The notes beneath the pieces were generated by a model that had not been told where the DNA came from, ran no database searches, and saw only the letters and a list, made by a program, of their open reading frames with translations. The position numbers and the translations under genes are program-made. DNA of 64,000 nucleotides from a virus, in IMG/VR virus record IMGVR_UViG_3300028654_000001, positions 124,001 through 188,000 of that record. One strand, given 5' to 3'. Each line of letters starts with the position of its first letter. The first letter of the stretch is position 1. Below, piece by piece: positions 24,377 through 32,602 of this stretch.

Positions 24377-24946
24377 ATGACTATCGTCTACAATAACACC
24401 GTCTCGGATTACCCAACCCACTTCTTGTCGGCAGTCCCCCTCATTGTAGAAGCTCGAGAGAAGTTTATAGTCCCCTCAGAGAACTATACATACCCCACCG
24501 ATTACCGCTTGGGTAGCCCAACCGACTTCTACTATGCTGAGGTGTGGGTCGACGGGATGAACTGGCAACAGAGCTTTTGGGTGATTGAGAGTGCTTCATT
24601 CAATACCCCGCAAGTCTTCCCCCTCGTAGTCTTCGAGGATGACAGTGTTCGAATCAATTACCAAGATCTAAGACATTTGATGCTAGCCCTCATCACGTAC
24701 CGCCGGAGCGTTCTGTGGACTCACCAGGATGACCAGAGTCGGTATAGGGACATCATATGGCCCTACCTAAAGACACTTGGGATCGCCCCTACCGGAGAAT
24801 GGGGCCAACTCTGTGAGTTCGAACACGGATCTCAACCACTGGTTAAGTTCTTAGCAAACAAGGAGTTCCTTCCACCCCATAAGATGCAACCAGTGCTCGA
24901 GTATCACGGAAAAGGCTTCATGAAGCTAAGTGGAGCCGCCACTTAG
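24377..24946 (+). CDS. Hypothetical protein
   Basis: An isolated rightward gene of 189 residues. Beta-rich N-terminal half with many aromatic residues, helical centre (LRHLMLALITYRRSVLWTHQ). No motif recognised. The 3' end is part of a strong hairpin. Confidence 0.72.
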   Translation: MTIVYNNTVSDYPTHFLSAVPLIVEAREKFIVPSENYTYPTDYRLGSPTDFYYAEVWVDGMNWQQSFWVIESASFNTPQVFPLVVFEDDSVRINYQDLRHLMLALITYRRSVLWTHQDDQSRYRDIIWPYLKTLGIAPTGEWGQLCEFEHGSQPLVKFLANKEFLPPHKMQPVLEYHGKGFMKLSGAAT

Positions 24947-24953
24947 CTTCACG
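24919..24953. terminator. Bidirectional hairpin between convergent genes
   Basis: TGAAGCTAAGTGG and CCACTTAGCTTCA form a perfect 13-bp stem around a five-base loop. It spans the stop codon of 24946 and precedes the end of 24957. No strong T run follows, so it may block or slow transcription in both directions. Confidence 0.6.
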
Positions 24954-24956
24954 TGA

Positions 24957-25178
24957 CTAGCCGTCAGAGCCTCCTGAGGCGATGATGAGGAAGTAGGGAG
25001 TTCCTTCTTTCATCCCACAGAATTGCTCCAGTGCCCCATCGACTAACCTACGCTTGACACTCACGATGGGTCTGAAGTCAGTATCTGGATGATTCTCGAC
25101 AAGGACTTCAAGGTTCCCATGTCTACCTCGTATCTTGGTGAGATGGGAGATCAGATCATCAATTTTGTCGAGCTTCAC
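24957..25178 (-). CDS. Small hypothetical protein
   Basis: GTG 25178 is preferred: it has AGGAG upstream and overlaps the preceding stop as GTGA. The 73-residue product (KIDDLISHLTKIRGRHGNLE) is alpha/beta with a C-terminal strand and Gly tail. A longer frame from 25229 is less likely. Confidence 0.68.
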   Translation of the reverse strand: MKLDKIDDLISHLTKIRGRHGNLEVLVENHPDTDFRPIVSVKRRLVDGALEQFCGMKEGTPYFLIIASGGSDG

Positions 25179-25717
25179 TTTCCTGCTCCTGCGGCCTGGA
25201 GGAGGACCAAAACTTCCATATGGTTCCATCTGCTCCCTGGGTCGAGTATCGAAACATAATCATGTTCCGTGACACTGATCACCGGGGGTCTCTTGTTGAG
25301 CATGTACTTGACGAGTTCGGTACATCCATTCTCACAAGCTTGGATCATGGCTAGAGGGTAGTCAGCATCGGATCGATGTTCTAGGTCCTGGAACATCTGG
25401 TACTGACCGTCTCGAGCAGCCATCTCGAGTGGAGAAAGAGGAGTACCTTTCCCTCCACCAAATACTGGAACAAAACCTCCCATGCGAGAGACCAAGAGAA
25501 TCTCTTCAGGGGTCCTGATAGCAGGGGCATCCTTGAGACGGGTGACGAGGATCGGGAACCCACGGCTGATAGCCCAGGCTAAGAAGATCCCTTCAGCGTT
25601 CGGGTGCTTCAAAGCCCCCTGAACAGCTTTCTTCGTACCCTTTTTCTCCTTTTCCACGTAGGAGGCGACGATCTCTTGCCAGGTAAGGTCCCTCCAGTCC
25701 TTAGGGCCAGGGGTCAT
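25175..25717 (-). CDS. Ankyrin-repeat-like protein
   Basis: In the second half TPLSPLEMAARDGQYQMFQD and YPLAMIQACENGCTELVKYM fit the helix-turn-helix pattern of ankyrin repeats, and a last weaker unit ends in LLQAAGAG. The N-terminal 100 residues are less regular. Likely a protein-interaction module; partner unknown. ATGA overlap with the tagged gene upstream. Confidence 0.6.
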   Translation of the reverse strand: MTPGPKDWRDLTWQEIVASYVEKEKKGTKKAVQGALKHPNAEGIFLAWAISRGFPILVTRLKDAPAIRTPEEILLVSRMGGFVPVFGGGKGTPLSPLEMAARDGQYQMFQDLEHRSDADYPLAMIQACENGCTELVKYMLNKRPPVISVTEHDYVSILDPGSRWNHMEVLVLLQAAGAGK

Positions 25718-26562
25718 AGAGCGATCTCAGGCCTGAGTTGAAGCTGTCCCTTTTTCACCACTTCGAAGAAGACGTAAGGCTCCTTCTTTGCGTAAGGCCG
25801 AGACCTCTCCTCTTCGAGCTCTCCAAGGAAGGCATAGAGCACTTCGCGATCGGTGGTAACCCAATGCTCGAACGAGTCATAGTTCTCAGTATGCTCAGGG
25901 TAACCGTGCCCAGGTGCCTCCCTAGAACGTTGGTCTCCTGGCACAAGTATGCTGTTCCTTGAGTAGATGAGCACTGCGTAGTGATGTCCCTCAGGGACAT
26001 CACCTGGACCTTTCACCCGAATCATCCCTTCAGAAGGTGTAGACCTAAGGTTGTTTGTGATTGCTCTATCAATGGCTGGACTAAAGTGATAGTAGTCCAT
26101 GTTGATGTCCCAAGGATTCTCGTAAAGAACTGGAGCTGGTCCATCCGGATCATCAATTACCCAGGCACGACTTATGATTCCTGGTCTGCTGACTCTGAAA
26201 CTGAGTTGGTACCCCTGAGTGTGACTGACGATGATCGGCCCACCAAAGTCCATGCTGGCTACAGGGGTGTCATCCTCCGGATGTATGAATAGACTTAGTC
26301 CATCAACTGTTACTGATTCCTTAGGCAGGTAACACCCTCTGAAGACAACAAACTTACGAGTCCAGATGCTGTACTCACCTCGTAGGTTGCGCTCCCTGCA
26401 ACTGATAGGCTCTGGCACTTTGATGCAGAGCCTATCATGGGATTCTCCAGCAAAAGTCAACCCAGCCCAAACGTAGGACTTGGGTGGATCTGGGTCTCGT
26501 CGGGAGCTTCGGTCAGGCCTGACATCACTCCAATACTCTTCGATGGGATCTTCATTGCTCAT
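25714..26562 (-). CDS. N-terminally tagged protein, paralogue A
   Basis: The 282-residue protein starts MSNEDPIEEYWSDVRPDR, the recurrent tag, after which YVWAGLTFAGESHDRLCIKV opens a beta-rich domain shared with the next gene 26578-27045 (FAWVGFISRRKTVGTRIMIP). The C-terminal half is absent from the paralogue. No enzyme motif seen. Confidence 0.82.
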   Translation of the reverse strand: MSNEDPIEEYWSDVRPDRSSRRDPDPPKSYVWAGLTFAGESHDRLCIKVPEPISCRERNLRGEYSIWTRKFVVFRGCYLPKESVTVDGLSLFIHPEDDTPVASMDFGGPIIVSHTQGYQLSFRVSRPGIISRAWVIDDPDGPAPVLYENPWDINMDYYHFSPAIDRAITNNLRSTPSEGMIRVKGPGDVPEGHHYAVLIYSRNSILVPGDQRSREAPGHGYPEHTENYDSFEHWVTTDREVLYAFLGELEEERSRPYAKKEPYVFFEVVKKGQLQLRPEIAL

Positions 26563-26577
26563 ATGGGGCCACCCAGG

Positions 26578-27045
26578 TCAGGGATCTCTCGCTCCAAAGC
26601 TCTCTCTATCGTGCACTAGAGTTGGTATTGATTCTGAAGTCTTGGTAAGCCAACATGCATTGAGGTATCCAAAACCCGTGATACGAAACCAAAGGTTGAG
26701 AGGTTCGTGTTTGGAAACCGTTCTCCTATAGAGGATTAGTCTAGCTATCGGCTCGTTTCCAACTTCTGATAGGTACAGGTGGAGGGCTTCAACCTCGTGC
26801 GACTCATTAGGTGCATAGTTGAGCTGGAAGACTTGGATCTCTTGTTCCCTTTCAGTCTCCTCAATGATAACTCTCATCGGGGCAGGGATCGGGATCATGA
26901 TGCGAGTCCCAACAGTCTTCCTCCTGGATATGAACCCTACCCAAGCGAAACCCCTTCCCTCTTGTTCGACCTTGGCGATCTCCTCTGCTGAGCGCCGGTT
27001 GGGTCTTATTAGCCCCCAATCAGATTCAATGCTGTCGTCGACCAT
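26578..27045 (-). CDS. N-terminally tagged protein, paralogue B
   Basis: A 155-residue protein beginning MVDDSIESDWGLIRPNRR, paralogous to the N-terminal half of 25714-26562. It overlaps the upstream gene by 20 bases. The pair arose by duplication and the tag was kept in both. Confidence 0.82.
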   Translation of the reverse strand: MVDDSIESDWGLIRPNRRSAEEIAKVEQEGRGFAWVGFISRRKTVGTRIMIPIPAPMRVIIEETEREQEIQVFQLNYAPNESHEVEALHLYLSEVGNEPIARLILYRRTVSKHEPLNLWFRITGFGYLNACWLTKTSESIPTLVHDRESFGARDP

Positions 27046-27298
27046 GGATGTAGTCTTTCGGATCCCCTACGAAACCAGGTCCATCTATTGCCTGGAACTT
27101 CCCGTGCTCATCATTTACCCCAATGAATAGCTGACCGTGTGGGAGGTGGGTTGAAGAGAAAGCCTCGAGAGCCGGATTTGGCTCATCTAGATCCCTATCA
27201 ATCTCAAAGGACAACTGACACTTGTAACATCTGAGAATAGGCGTCTTACCAGGCTCAACTTGGATAAAAGTAACTGAATCTGCATCTTTTTTCGTCAA
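27026..27298 (-). CDS. Small protein with CYKC motif
   Basis: A 90-residue product; LRCYKCQLSFEIDRD suggests a metal-binding knuckle. Start is TTG 27298, supported by GAGAGG nine bases upstream. First gene of the leftward group 27.3-25.0 kb. Confidence 0.65.
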   Translation of the reverse strand: MTKKDADSVTFIQVEPGKTPILRCYKCQLSFEIDRDLDEPNPALEAFSSTHLPHGQLFIGVNDEHGKFQAIDGPGFVGDPKDYIHGRRQH

Positions 27299-27443
27299 AT
27301 TATAAAACCTCTCAGATATTCAGTGGTTTTTACCATGTAACTTGGACTTTATACCACTTCTCAATTAGTTTGGAAGACATTTTGATGTACCTTGAGTGAC
27401 AACCTGGGTTTGTTAGCTGTTATTTGGCTGGAATTACTTGAGT

Positions 27444-27659
27444 ATGGCCTCCAAAGAGGAACTCCTGAGAAGGATGAAAGTCAACCGTTGCGGCTCCTGC
27501 ACCCACTACCTAGGGCACCTTGACTCCGAACAACACTGCTATCTCGAGAAGGACACTTGGCAGTACATCACAACATGGCAATCGGATGCCCCTCGATGCC
27601 CCAAGTGGGAACACGTCGGGGGAGTCCTAACTCGCTTAGAGAAAGTTAGCAGACGATAA
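27444..27659 (+). CDS. Small zinc-binding protein
   Basis: A 71-residue product with NRCGSCTHYLGH, HCYLEKD and RCPKWEH: four Cys plus His in a typical zinc arrangement. ATG 27444 preferred to TTG 27438. It precedes the paralogue array. Confidence 0.72.
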   Translation: MASKEELLRRMKVNRCGSCTHYLGHLDSEQHCYLEKDTWQYITTWQSDAPRCPKWEHVGGVLTRLEKVSRR

Positions 27660-27700
27660 TCTAGGTTTTCCTTGACCGATCATTAGGACTCTGATTAGAT
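27657..27700 (+). promoter_or_regulatory. Sigma70-like promoter, twin 1
   Basis: AATCTAGGTTTTCC precedes TTGACC (27672-27677), a 17-base spacer and TTAGAT (27695-27700), about 50 bases before ATG 27749. The same arrangement with the same upstream 19 bases occurs at 28993-29035. Confidence 0.75.
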
Positions 27701-27748
27701 ACTCATGAATTGCTGGAGTTCTAATGAATACAAAATGAAGGACATTTA

Positions 27749-28153
27749 ATGACGAGTAAAAACGCAACTACTCTCACGGTAAACATGACTAGGGAGCCTG
27801 GTGAGAGGGGGTACGTCAAGGAATTGATTGAAAAGACGTGGGATTGGTCTATCAGCGATACAATTGCCTTTGCAAAGTCTCAGGGGAAGACCTTGAAAAG
27901 AGGACATGTCTACAATATCCGAACCCTAGTGAAGCATAAAGGTAAACCCACTAAACCAGCCCGCCTGGTTAGCTCAAAACCTCTCCTCACAGAAGATGGT
28001 TCCAGGTTGATTCCTGGGTACTCAACCGAACTCTACATCAAACCAACTGCCAACCCTGAGCAGGCAATGATCAATATCGTAGTTGAACTCGGTGCGTTGG
28101 GGGCCATGCAACTACTATACAAGACCCTTAGCAAAACCCGAAGACTGGGTTAA
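27749..28153 (+). CDS. Helical repeat-domain protein, paralogue 1
   Basis: The 134-residue product has one domain of the family ERGYVKELIEKTWDWSISDT-IAFAKSQG-VYNIRTL and a C-terminal helix INIVVELGALGAMQLLYKTL. The same two-part plan is seen in 29088, 29519 and, in triplicate, in 28169. I associate this domain with hypothetical proteins of Myxococcota, where it is thought possibly to bind nucleic acid. Basic composition fits. Confidence 0.72.
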   Translation: MTSKNATTLTVNMTREPGERGYVKELIEKTWDWSISDTIAFAKSQGKTLKRGHVYNIRTLVKHKGKPTKPARLVSSKPLLTEDGSRLIPGYSTELYIKPTANPEQAMINIVVELGALGAMQLLYKTLSKTRRLG

Positions 28154-28168
28154 GAGATTGAGAACTCT

Positions 28169-28975
28169 ATGAGTAAGATGACAGGAAAACCTCTGGTTAA
28201 CTTGCATGAAGCTGGATTCAAGAGCCAACTAGCAGCGGACTACTTCCACGAAAGCATCCCCAAAACTGTACGGCTATATAGAAGTCGGGGAATCAAGGAT
28301 GCTGATAAGAAAATGGTGGTTAGGGGTAAGTATCTTATCCGAAAGTACCTAGAGATCATCCAGAATAAGGCCCGTCGCGGCGTCGGGGTGAGCCCGTGGC
28401 AGTTCAGTTACGATACTTTGGATCTGTCTGAAGAAGAAGCTCTGACCAGATCTTCTAGGTTGGGGGTAAGTATTAGCAACCCCTCATTAGTACATCACCG
28501 GAAGTTCATCATTAGGATGAGTAACCTCCCAGCAAGTATGCTGAGATCTCTCCGGAATAAACCAGAGAAAATCCGGAATGGTAAGCCCAAGCCTCAGACC
28601 TCTGTGAATACCTCTTCTCAGATCCAACCCTGCAATCTCGAAAGTTACCCCATCCTCACATCGGAGGACAAGAAGCGGTTCGCTCGTGAAACCCTTGGTA
28701 TGAATAAAGAAGAGGCCTTTCAACTAGCCCTGGCTCGAGGGTGGAACACTACCAGAAGGTACTTCTCCAAGCGGCGATTAATAGCCAGTAAAGAAGAAAT
28801 AGGGTTACGGTTTGTACCTGCAAGGCACACTTCACCAGTGGCTGTTGCGCCAAACTCACAGAATCCGTTGAGTATTCTCAGAGACTTGTACCGGAACTAC
28901 GGAGTTCCTCAACTCAAGGCTTGGGTTGATGACCTGATCCACGAGGCGGATAACGAACTAAACATCTTGTCATGA
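28169..28975 (+). CDS. Three-domain helical repeat protein, paralogue 2
   Basis: In 268 residues there are three diverged copies of the family domain (around KSQLAADYFHESIPKTVRLY, SPWQFSYDTLDLSEEEALTR and KRFARETLGMNKEEAFQLAL) and one C-terminal LRDLYRNYGVPQLKAWVDDL helix. Basic overall. It looks like an internally triplicated relative of its neighbours; nucleic-acid binding is an inference. Confidence 0.7.
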   Translation: MSKMTGKPLVNLHEAGFKSQLAADYFHESIPKTVRLYRSRGIKDADKKMVVRGKYLIRKYLEIIQNKARRGVGVSPWQFSYDTLDLSEEEALTRSSRLGVSISNPSLVHHRKFIIRMSNLPASMLRSLRNKPEKIRNGKPKPQTSVNTSSQIQPCNLESYPILTSEDKKRFARETLGMNKEEAFQLALARGWNTTRRYFSKRRLIASKEEIGLRFVPARHTSPVAVAPNSQNPLSILRDLYRNYGVPQLKAWVDDLIHEADNELNILS

Positions 28976-28992
28976 ACGGATCAATGGTCAAC

Positions 28993-29035
28993 AATCTAGG
29001 TTTTCCTTGACTTCTAATGAACCGTCTGATTGAAT
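28993..29035 (+). promoter_or_regulatory. Sigma70-like promoter, twin 2
   Basis: AATCTAGGTTTTCC, TTGACT (29007-29012), 17 bases, TTGAAT (29030-29035). Duplicate of the promoter at 27657. Confidence 0.75.
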
Positions 29036-29087
29036 CCTTGGTGATCCCCGTTGGTTACGGGTACTAACCGATTGAAAAGGAAGTCAA

Positions 29088-29513
29088 ATGGCAAAGAAGA
29101 TTCAAGTTCAGATGACCAACAAGCCCACGGAATCGGGCTATCGAAAGGAGTTGATCCGGAAGACCACTGCTTACCCTATTGAGGACGTCATCGCCTATGC
29201 CAAGGAGCTCGGCATCGAGTTGACGAAGAAGTACGTCTATACGACCCGTTGGTCACTCAAACACCCAAAGAAGTCGAAGAGAGCTTCGACGAAACGAGCT
29301 TTGAAGAAGGCTCCCGTTGTAGCCATCATAAAGGCAGAATCTACATCGGAATTCAAGAAGTCAGGTCGACAAGCGATACCCCCTCAAGGTGGGACTAACC
29401 ACCTGGTCTCTGAAAGGGCTATGGCCAAACTCATCCTCCAGTTGGGCACCCTCAGAGCTCGAGAGTTGATCGATCGAACAGAAGAGACCTTTCATAAAAA
29501 CCTAGGGATCTGA
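29088..29513 (+). CDS. Helical repeat-domain protein, paralogue 3
   Basis: A 141-residue product: ESGYRKELIRKTTAYPIEDV domain, a basic Lys/Arg linker, and C-terminal AKLILQLGTLRARELIDRTE. Same architecture as 27749 and 29519. Confidence 0.75.
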   Translation: MAKKIQVQMTNKPTESGYRKELIRKTTAYPIEDVIAYAKELGIELTKKYVYTTRWSLKHPKKSKRASTKRALKKAPVVAIIKAESTSEFKKSGRQAIPPQGGTNHLVSERAMAKLILQLGTLRARELIDRTEETFHKNLGI

Positions 29514-29518
29514 GTCTC

Positions 29519-29923
29519 ATGCCCAAGAGAAAAGTTCAGATCGACATCCAAATGACTCGAAGACCCGGGGAATCTGGGTACAAGACCGAATTCATTCGGA
29601 AAACCTATCACTTGCCTGTGAAGGATATCCTAATCTTCGCCAGAGCGAGACATATAAAAGTCACCCCGGCAGAGATCTATACTACTCGATCCAACGATAG
29701 GAAAAAGGCTGCAGAGGGAAGGAGTCCTCAGCTCTTACCACCTTCAGCTCTGAAGTTACTCCCTGCAAAGGGTGCTCCGAAGACGGTTGTGAGGTTTGAC
29801 GCTTTTGAGAGCCCTCAACCTGAACGTGACTTCTTAAAACTTGTGCTTAGACTTGGAATCGTTCGATCCAAGGAAATAACTGACAACGCTCGAGAGCTCA
29901 TTCGAAAAGAGTTTGGGATCTGA
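29519..29923 (+). CDS. Helical repeat-domain protein, paralogue 4
   Basis: A 134-residue product: ESGYKTEFIRKTYHLPVKDI domain, Lys/Arg-rich linker and C-terminal LKLVLRLGIVRSKEITDNAR. Five bases after the previous gene, so probably co-transcribed from the promoter at 29035. Confidence 0.75.
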   Translation: MPKRKVQIDIQMTRRPGESGYKTEFIRKTYHLPVKDILIFARARHIKVTPAEIYTTRSNDRKKAAEGRSPQLLPPSALKLLPAKGAPKTVVRFDAFESPQPERDFLKLVLRLGIVRSKEITDNARELIRKEFGI

Positions 29924-29944
29924 TACCCACTTGAGGCCCAAGCT

Positions 29945-30169
29945 CTAGGTTTGAGCCTTCTGAGCTTCCCGATTCCCGGCGGCGACCCCTTTATGACAGC
30001 GGGTCCCGTCGGGCTTGTTGTGGTCATAAATGGGTTTGGGGCTCGTGTGGACTGATGGCTCCCACTATCCCATCTTCCTACAGTTACAGTAAGGGCACGC
30101 CCACCGGCTACGTGAGGGCGGCCTGAGATCGATGTGGTAGGTCGAATCAATAAGTTGGAAGCTCATCAT
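29945..30169 (-). pseudogene. Zinc-finger ORF interrupted by an amber codon
   Basis: ATG 30169 opens a frame with WACPYCNCRKMG, then TAG at 30065-30067, then in the same frame PIYDHNKPDGTRCHKGVAAG to a TAG at 29945. Together the two halves supply Cys, Cys, His and Cys as in a small zinc protein. Either the gene is dead, or the stop is read through. TAG is a normal stop in neighbouring genes, so general recoding is unlikely. Confidence 0.45.
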
Positions 30170-30172
30170 GAT

Positions 30173-30424
30173 TCAGAATTTTCTCACGGTTCTCGGAAGA
30201 GACTTTTTGTACTCCTCAACGCGTGACTGTCCCTTTGAGGTCACCGAAAGCAGCCCTTCTTGGCAATCAATGCAACCAGTCAAGGCCAAGCCAAGAAGAG
30301 CGCTGTCAAGCTCCTCACCAGTGTAGTTGTCGAAGGCCCTATCAATGTCTGACCGCACGGTGTTCTCACCCATTGCAATGAAGTACAGCACCTCATTGTT
30401 GATCTCTGCTTGTCGTTCGCTCAT
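30173..30424 (-). CDS. Small winged-helix-like protein
   Basis: An 83-residue product with a helical N-terminus and GLALTGCIDCQEGLLSVTSK, which resembles the wing of a winged helix. Its start overlaps the upstream stop. Role unknown. Confidence 0.6.
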   Translation of the reverse strand: MSERQAEINNEVLYFIAMGENTVRSDIDRAFDNYTGEELDSALLGLALTGCIDCQEGLLSVTSKGQSRVEEYKKSLPRTVRKF

Positions 30425-30717
30425 GGGTTGTTCAATATCCTGTCAGCTTTGCCCGAGATGTAGAGGCTCTTTATCGCGATCCTGAGAGCATCAGGGCTGA
30501 GTACCTGCTGGGTTCGCTTACTGAACTCTGTCATCTTGGAGAAGTCAACGTCTGGCCACGAAGTGCCTATTTGATTGAGGTGAGGGAAGTCATTCAGGAT
30601 CGGAACTCCCATGTGGAAGAGAGCCACAGCAACCTGCTCTGACACTCGAGCCTTCTCGGTGTTGTTCACCAGGCACCAGGTTCCTTCACGGTCATAGGGT
30701 TGAGTCACGAAGAGCAT
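30421..30717 (-). CDS. Hypothetical protein
   Basis: ATG 30717 overlaps the upstream stop as TAATG, so I reject the longer frame from 30879. The 98-residue product starts MLFVTQPYDREGTWCLVNNT and is helical at its end. Function unknown. Confidence 0.68.
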   Translation of the reverse strand: MLFVTQPYDREGTWCLVNNTEKARVSEQVAVALFHMGVPILNDFPHLNQIGTSWPDVDFSKMTEFSKRTQQVLSPDALRIAIKSLYISGKADRILNNP

Positions 30718-31238
30718 TAGGCGGCCTTCTTTCGGCGAGTATTCTTCGCTGGCTTCCGTAGGTATTCTATTTCCTTGATCCGAGCAGACACTGACGTTAG
30801 CCATGCCCGCTGAGAGATGGACGTCTTCATTCGATTCGACTTGGCGTACCTCAAAGCTCTCCTGACGGCCTCGAGCCAATCAGGTTGGATGTCACCTGGT
30901 AGGTTGCAGATGTTGCTGCTGCTACCAAACATAGTGTCCATCCTTCTTCCAATGTGACCGGATCTCATCGGAAAGTAGACACACCCATAACCCGTGTACT
31001 TCGAGCACGACTCTCGGTCTTCCCTAAGTTCAAGGCGGGTTTTCCATGGATCTGCTCGCCTCTCCTCGAGCCCAGGACTCGGAGGATAGTTAAGATCAAT
31101 ATCAACCAACTGGCCATTTTTCCATTCATACCCGCAACCAACCGTGAAGAACATCTGGTCTAAGACATCGTCTTCATTCAGGTAAAGGCTTGGCCACTCT
31201 ATGAGGGATTGGACTAGGGTGTCTCGATAGGTTGCCAT
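30717..31238 (-). CDS. Hypothetical protein with basic tail
   Basis: A 173-residue alpha/beta product with a C-terminal basic stretch (RKPAKNTRRKKAA). First gene of the operon; promoter element four bases upstream. Two Cys in CSKYTGYGC. Confidence 0.72.
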   Translation of the reverse strand: MATYRDTLVQSLIEWPSLYLNEDDVLDQMFFTVGCGYEWKNGQLVDIDLNYPPSPGLEERRADPWKTRLELREDRESCSKYTGYGCVYFPMRSGHIGRRMDTMFGSSSNICNLPGDIQPDWLEAVRRALRYAKSNRMKTSISQRAWLTSVSARIKEIEYLRKPAKNTRRKKAA

Positions 31239-31242
31239 GATT

Positions 31243-31273
31243 AGTACTACGTGTGAAAGGTCCGGATCTCACC
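31243..31273 (-). promoter_or_regulatory. Fixed-spacing promoter element
   Basis: GAGATC-N15-TAGTACT, then AATC and ATG 31238. Confidence 0.8.
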
Positions 31274-31281
31274 TTAGATAG

Positions 31282-32226
31282 TTAGCTTCGAGCCTTATCT
31301 ACGATGTACTGATAGAGACTTGATCCATAACAGCCGTAGTTCTTGGCCAACCAGGTTTGGGCTTCTTCGAGGGTGACCGGATTCTCCGCTAGTCTCTGTT
31401 CGTACAGGACGTTTAGAGCTTCGTCCGTTCCCCAAATGTAATCCCGTTGGTCATCGTACATCGAGATCATTTCAGGGTAAACAACCAATCCGCTCTCGAG
31501 TTCGATCTTGGTGATGTACACCATGTGACCAAAGCCGTTCTTGTAGGATCCAACCTGAGTGCGAGTTCCTTTGGGTGCCGAGAGGCTGTCACTCTTGGTC
31601 AGACCTTCCAAAGGGGCGCGTGCTGTATTCATTGCCGCTTCAAGAGCTTGCTTGGCTGCTTGAGCCGCGTTGTCCTTGGCTGCCTTCTTGGTCTCTTCTT
31701 CCGTTGCCAGATCTTTAGCTTCTTGCTCGGTGGCATCTCGGTACCACATCTGAGTGTAGTACCCTTCATCCATCGGCAGACCAAATGAAAGTCCGTCTTC
31801 TTTGCAGTAATCGGTTTCCCAGCCTACAACTACCACTGGGATTCGCTTGCCTTGACTCTTGAGGTAACAGACCCGACCAACCGTGTCACCCTCATCACCT
31901 TCACGAGAGGAGCAGTACTTGCCTTCTTTGACACCCTCATGTTTAGGCTCCCGTCGACTCCGCCGACGGCCGCCGCTACCGGAAGATGATCTGCGAGTGG
32001 TGTTGGTTGGAGTTGATTGGCTTGAACTCGAACGAGGAGCACCCGTAGTTACTATGGAAGCATAGCAAAGACCATTGGATCCACGCCACACGATAGCAGC
32101 TACAGTCTCACTCTTGGTCTCCCCAGACCTCTTCGTTACGGTAACGGTTTGGCCAACCGTAAGGTTGCGCCCTGAGATACCCCAACTAGCATCACTCAGC
32201 TTCTTGTATGAGATTTCGTCGGCCAT
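31282..32226 (-). CDS. Modular protein with basic Ser/Arg linker
   Basis: ATG 32226 is set by the promoter. A small beta domain at residues 1-60 (LTVGQTVTVTKRSGETKSET) is of a type appended to many phage proteins. A Ser/Arg-rich linker (RRSSSGSGGRRRSRREP) and a Cys-containing centre follow, then a helical Ala/Glu region and an alpha/beta end. Possibly nucleic-acid binding through the linker. Confidence 0.72.
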   Translation of the reverse strand: MADEISYKKLSDASWGISGRNLTVGQTVTVTKRSGETKSETVAAIVWRGSNGLCYASIVTTGAPRSSSSQSTPTNTTRRSSSGSGGRRRSRREPKHEGVKEGKYCSSREGDEGDTVGRVCYLKSQGKRIPVVVVGWETDYCKEDGLSFGLPMDEGYYTQMWYRDATEQEAKDLATEEETKKAAKDNAAQAAKQALEAAMNTARAPLEGLTKSDSLSAPKGTRTQVGSYKNGFGHMVYITKIELESGLVVYPEMISMYDDQRDYIWGTDEALNVLYEQRLAENPVTLEEAQTWLAKNYGCYGSSLYQYIVDKARS

Positions 32227-32230
32227 GCTC

Positions 32231-32261
32231 AATATTACGCGTGAGGGGTTAGAATCTCAAC
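32231..32261 (-). promoter_or_regulatory. Fixed-spacing promoter element
   Basis: GAGATT-N15-TAATATT, then GAGC and ATG 32226. Confidence 0.78.
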
Positions 32262-32314
32262 TTTTTCTTCAAAATATATGACTAGGCCATCAAGTCGGTG
32301 TACCCCTAGGTATC

Positions 32315-32590
32315 ATGGATGACCTAGACGATGATGACGATGACGACTTGGATGAAGACGACTTGGATGAAGACGATGACGAGGAAGACGATGAGGTCGA
32401 AGACTATGAACAGGACGTCCTTACCTTGCAGAGTAAGTGCCGAGAGTGCGCTCCTAACTACCCAGAGTGGCTCAAGAGGGATGTAGTCAAGTACATTAAT
32501 TCCTCCAGGTCAGACCTCAATAGACTATCGGAATTCCTTGGGGTTCATATGGGGGACCTTGTTGTTTGGAAGCGGAAGTTCGGGGTTTGA
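32315..32590 (+). CDS. Hyperacidic N-terminus plus HTH-like domain
   Basis: Residues 2-35 are almost all Asp and Glu in a repeated DDLDEDD pattern; the rest has CRECAPNYPEWLKRDVVKYI and a helical end (LNRLSEFLGVHMGDLVVWKR) like a helix-turn-helix. An acidic tail can mimic DNA or compete for binding surfaces. The tail's codons are repetitive and may expand by slippage. Confidence 0.7.
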   Translation: MDDLDDDDDDDLDEDDLDEDDDEEDDEVEDYEQDVLTLQSKCRECAPNYPEWLKRDVVKYINSSRSDLNRLSEFLGVHMGDLVVWKRKFGV

Positions 32591-32602
32591 CCTCAACCGT
32601 TG

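Noticed and set aside
29945-30169. General recoding of TAG as a sense codon
   Set aside because: Several genes here end normally in TAG (for example 33935-34066 and 36385-36552), so only a local event is possible.
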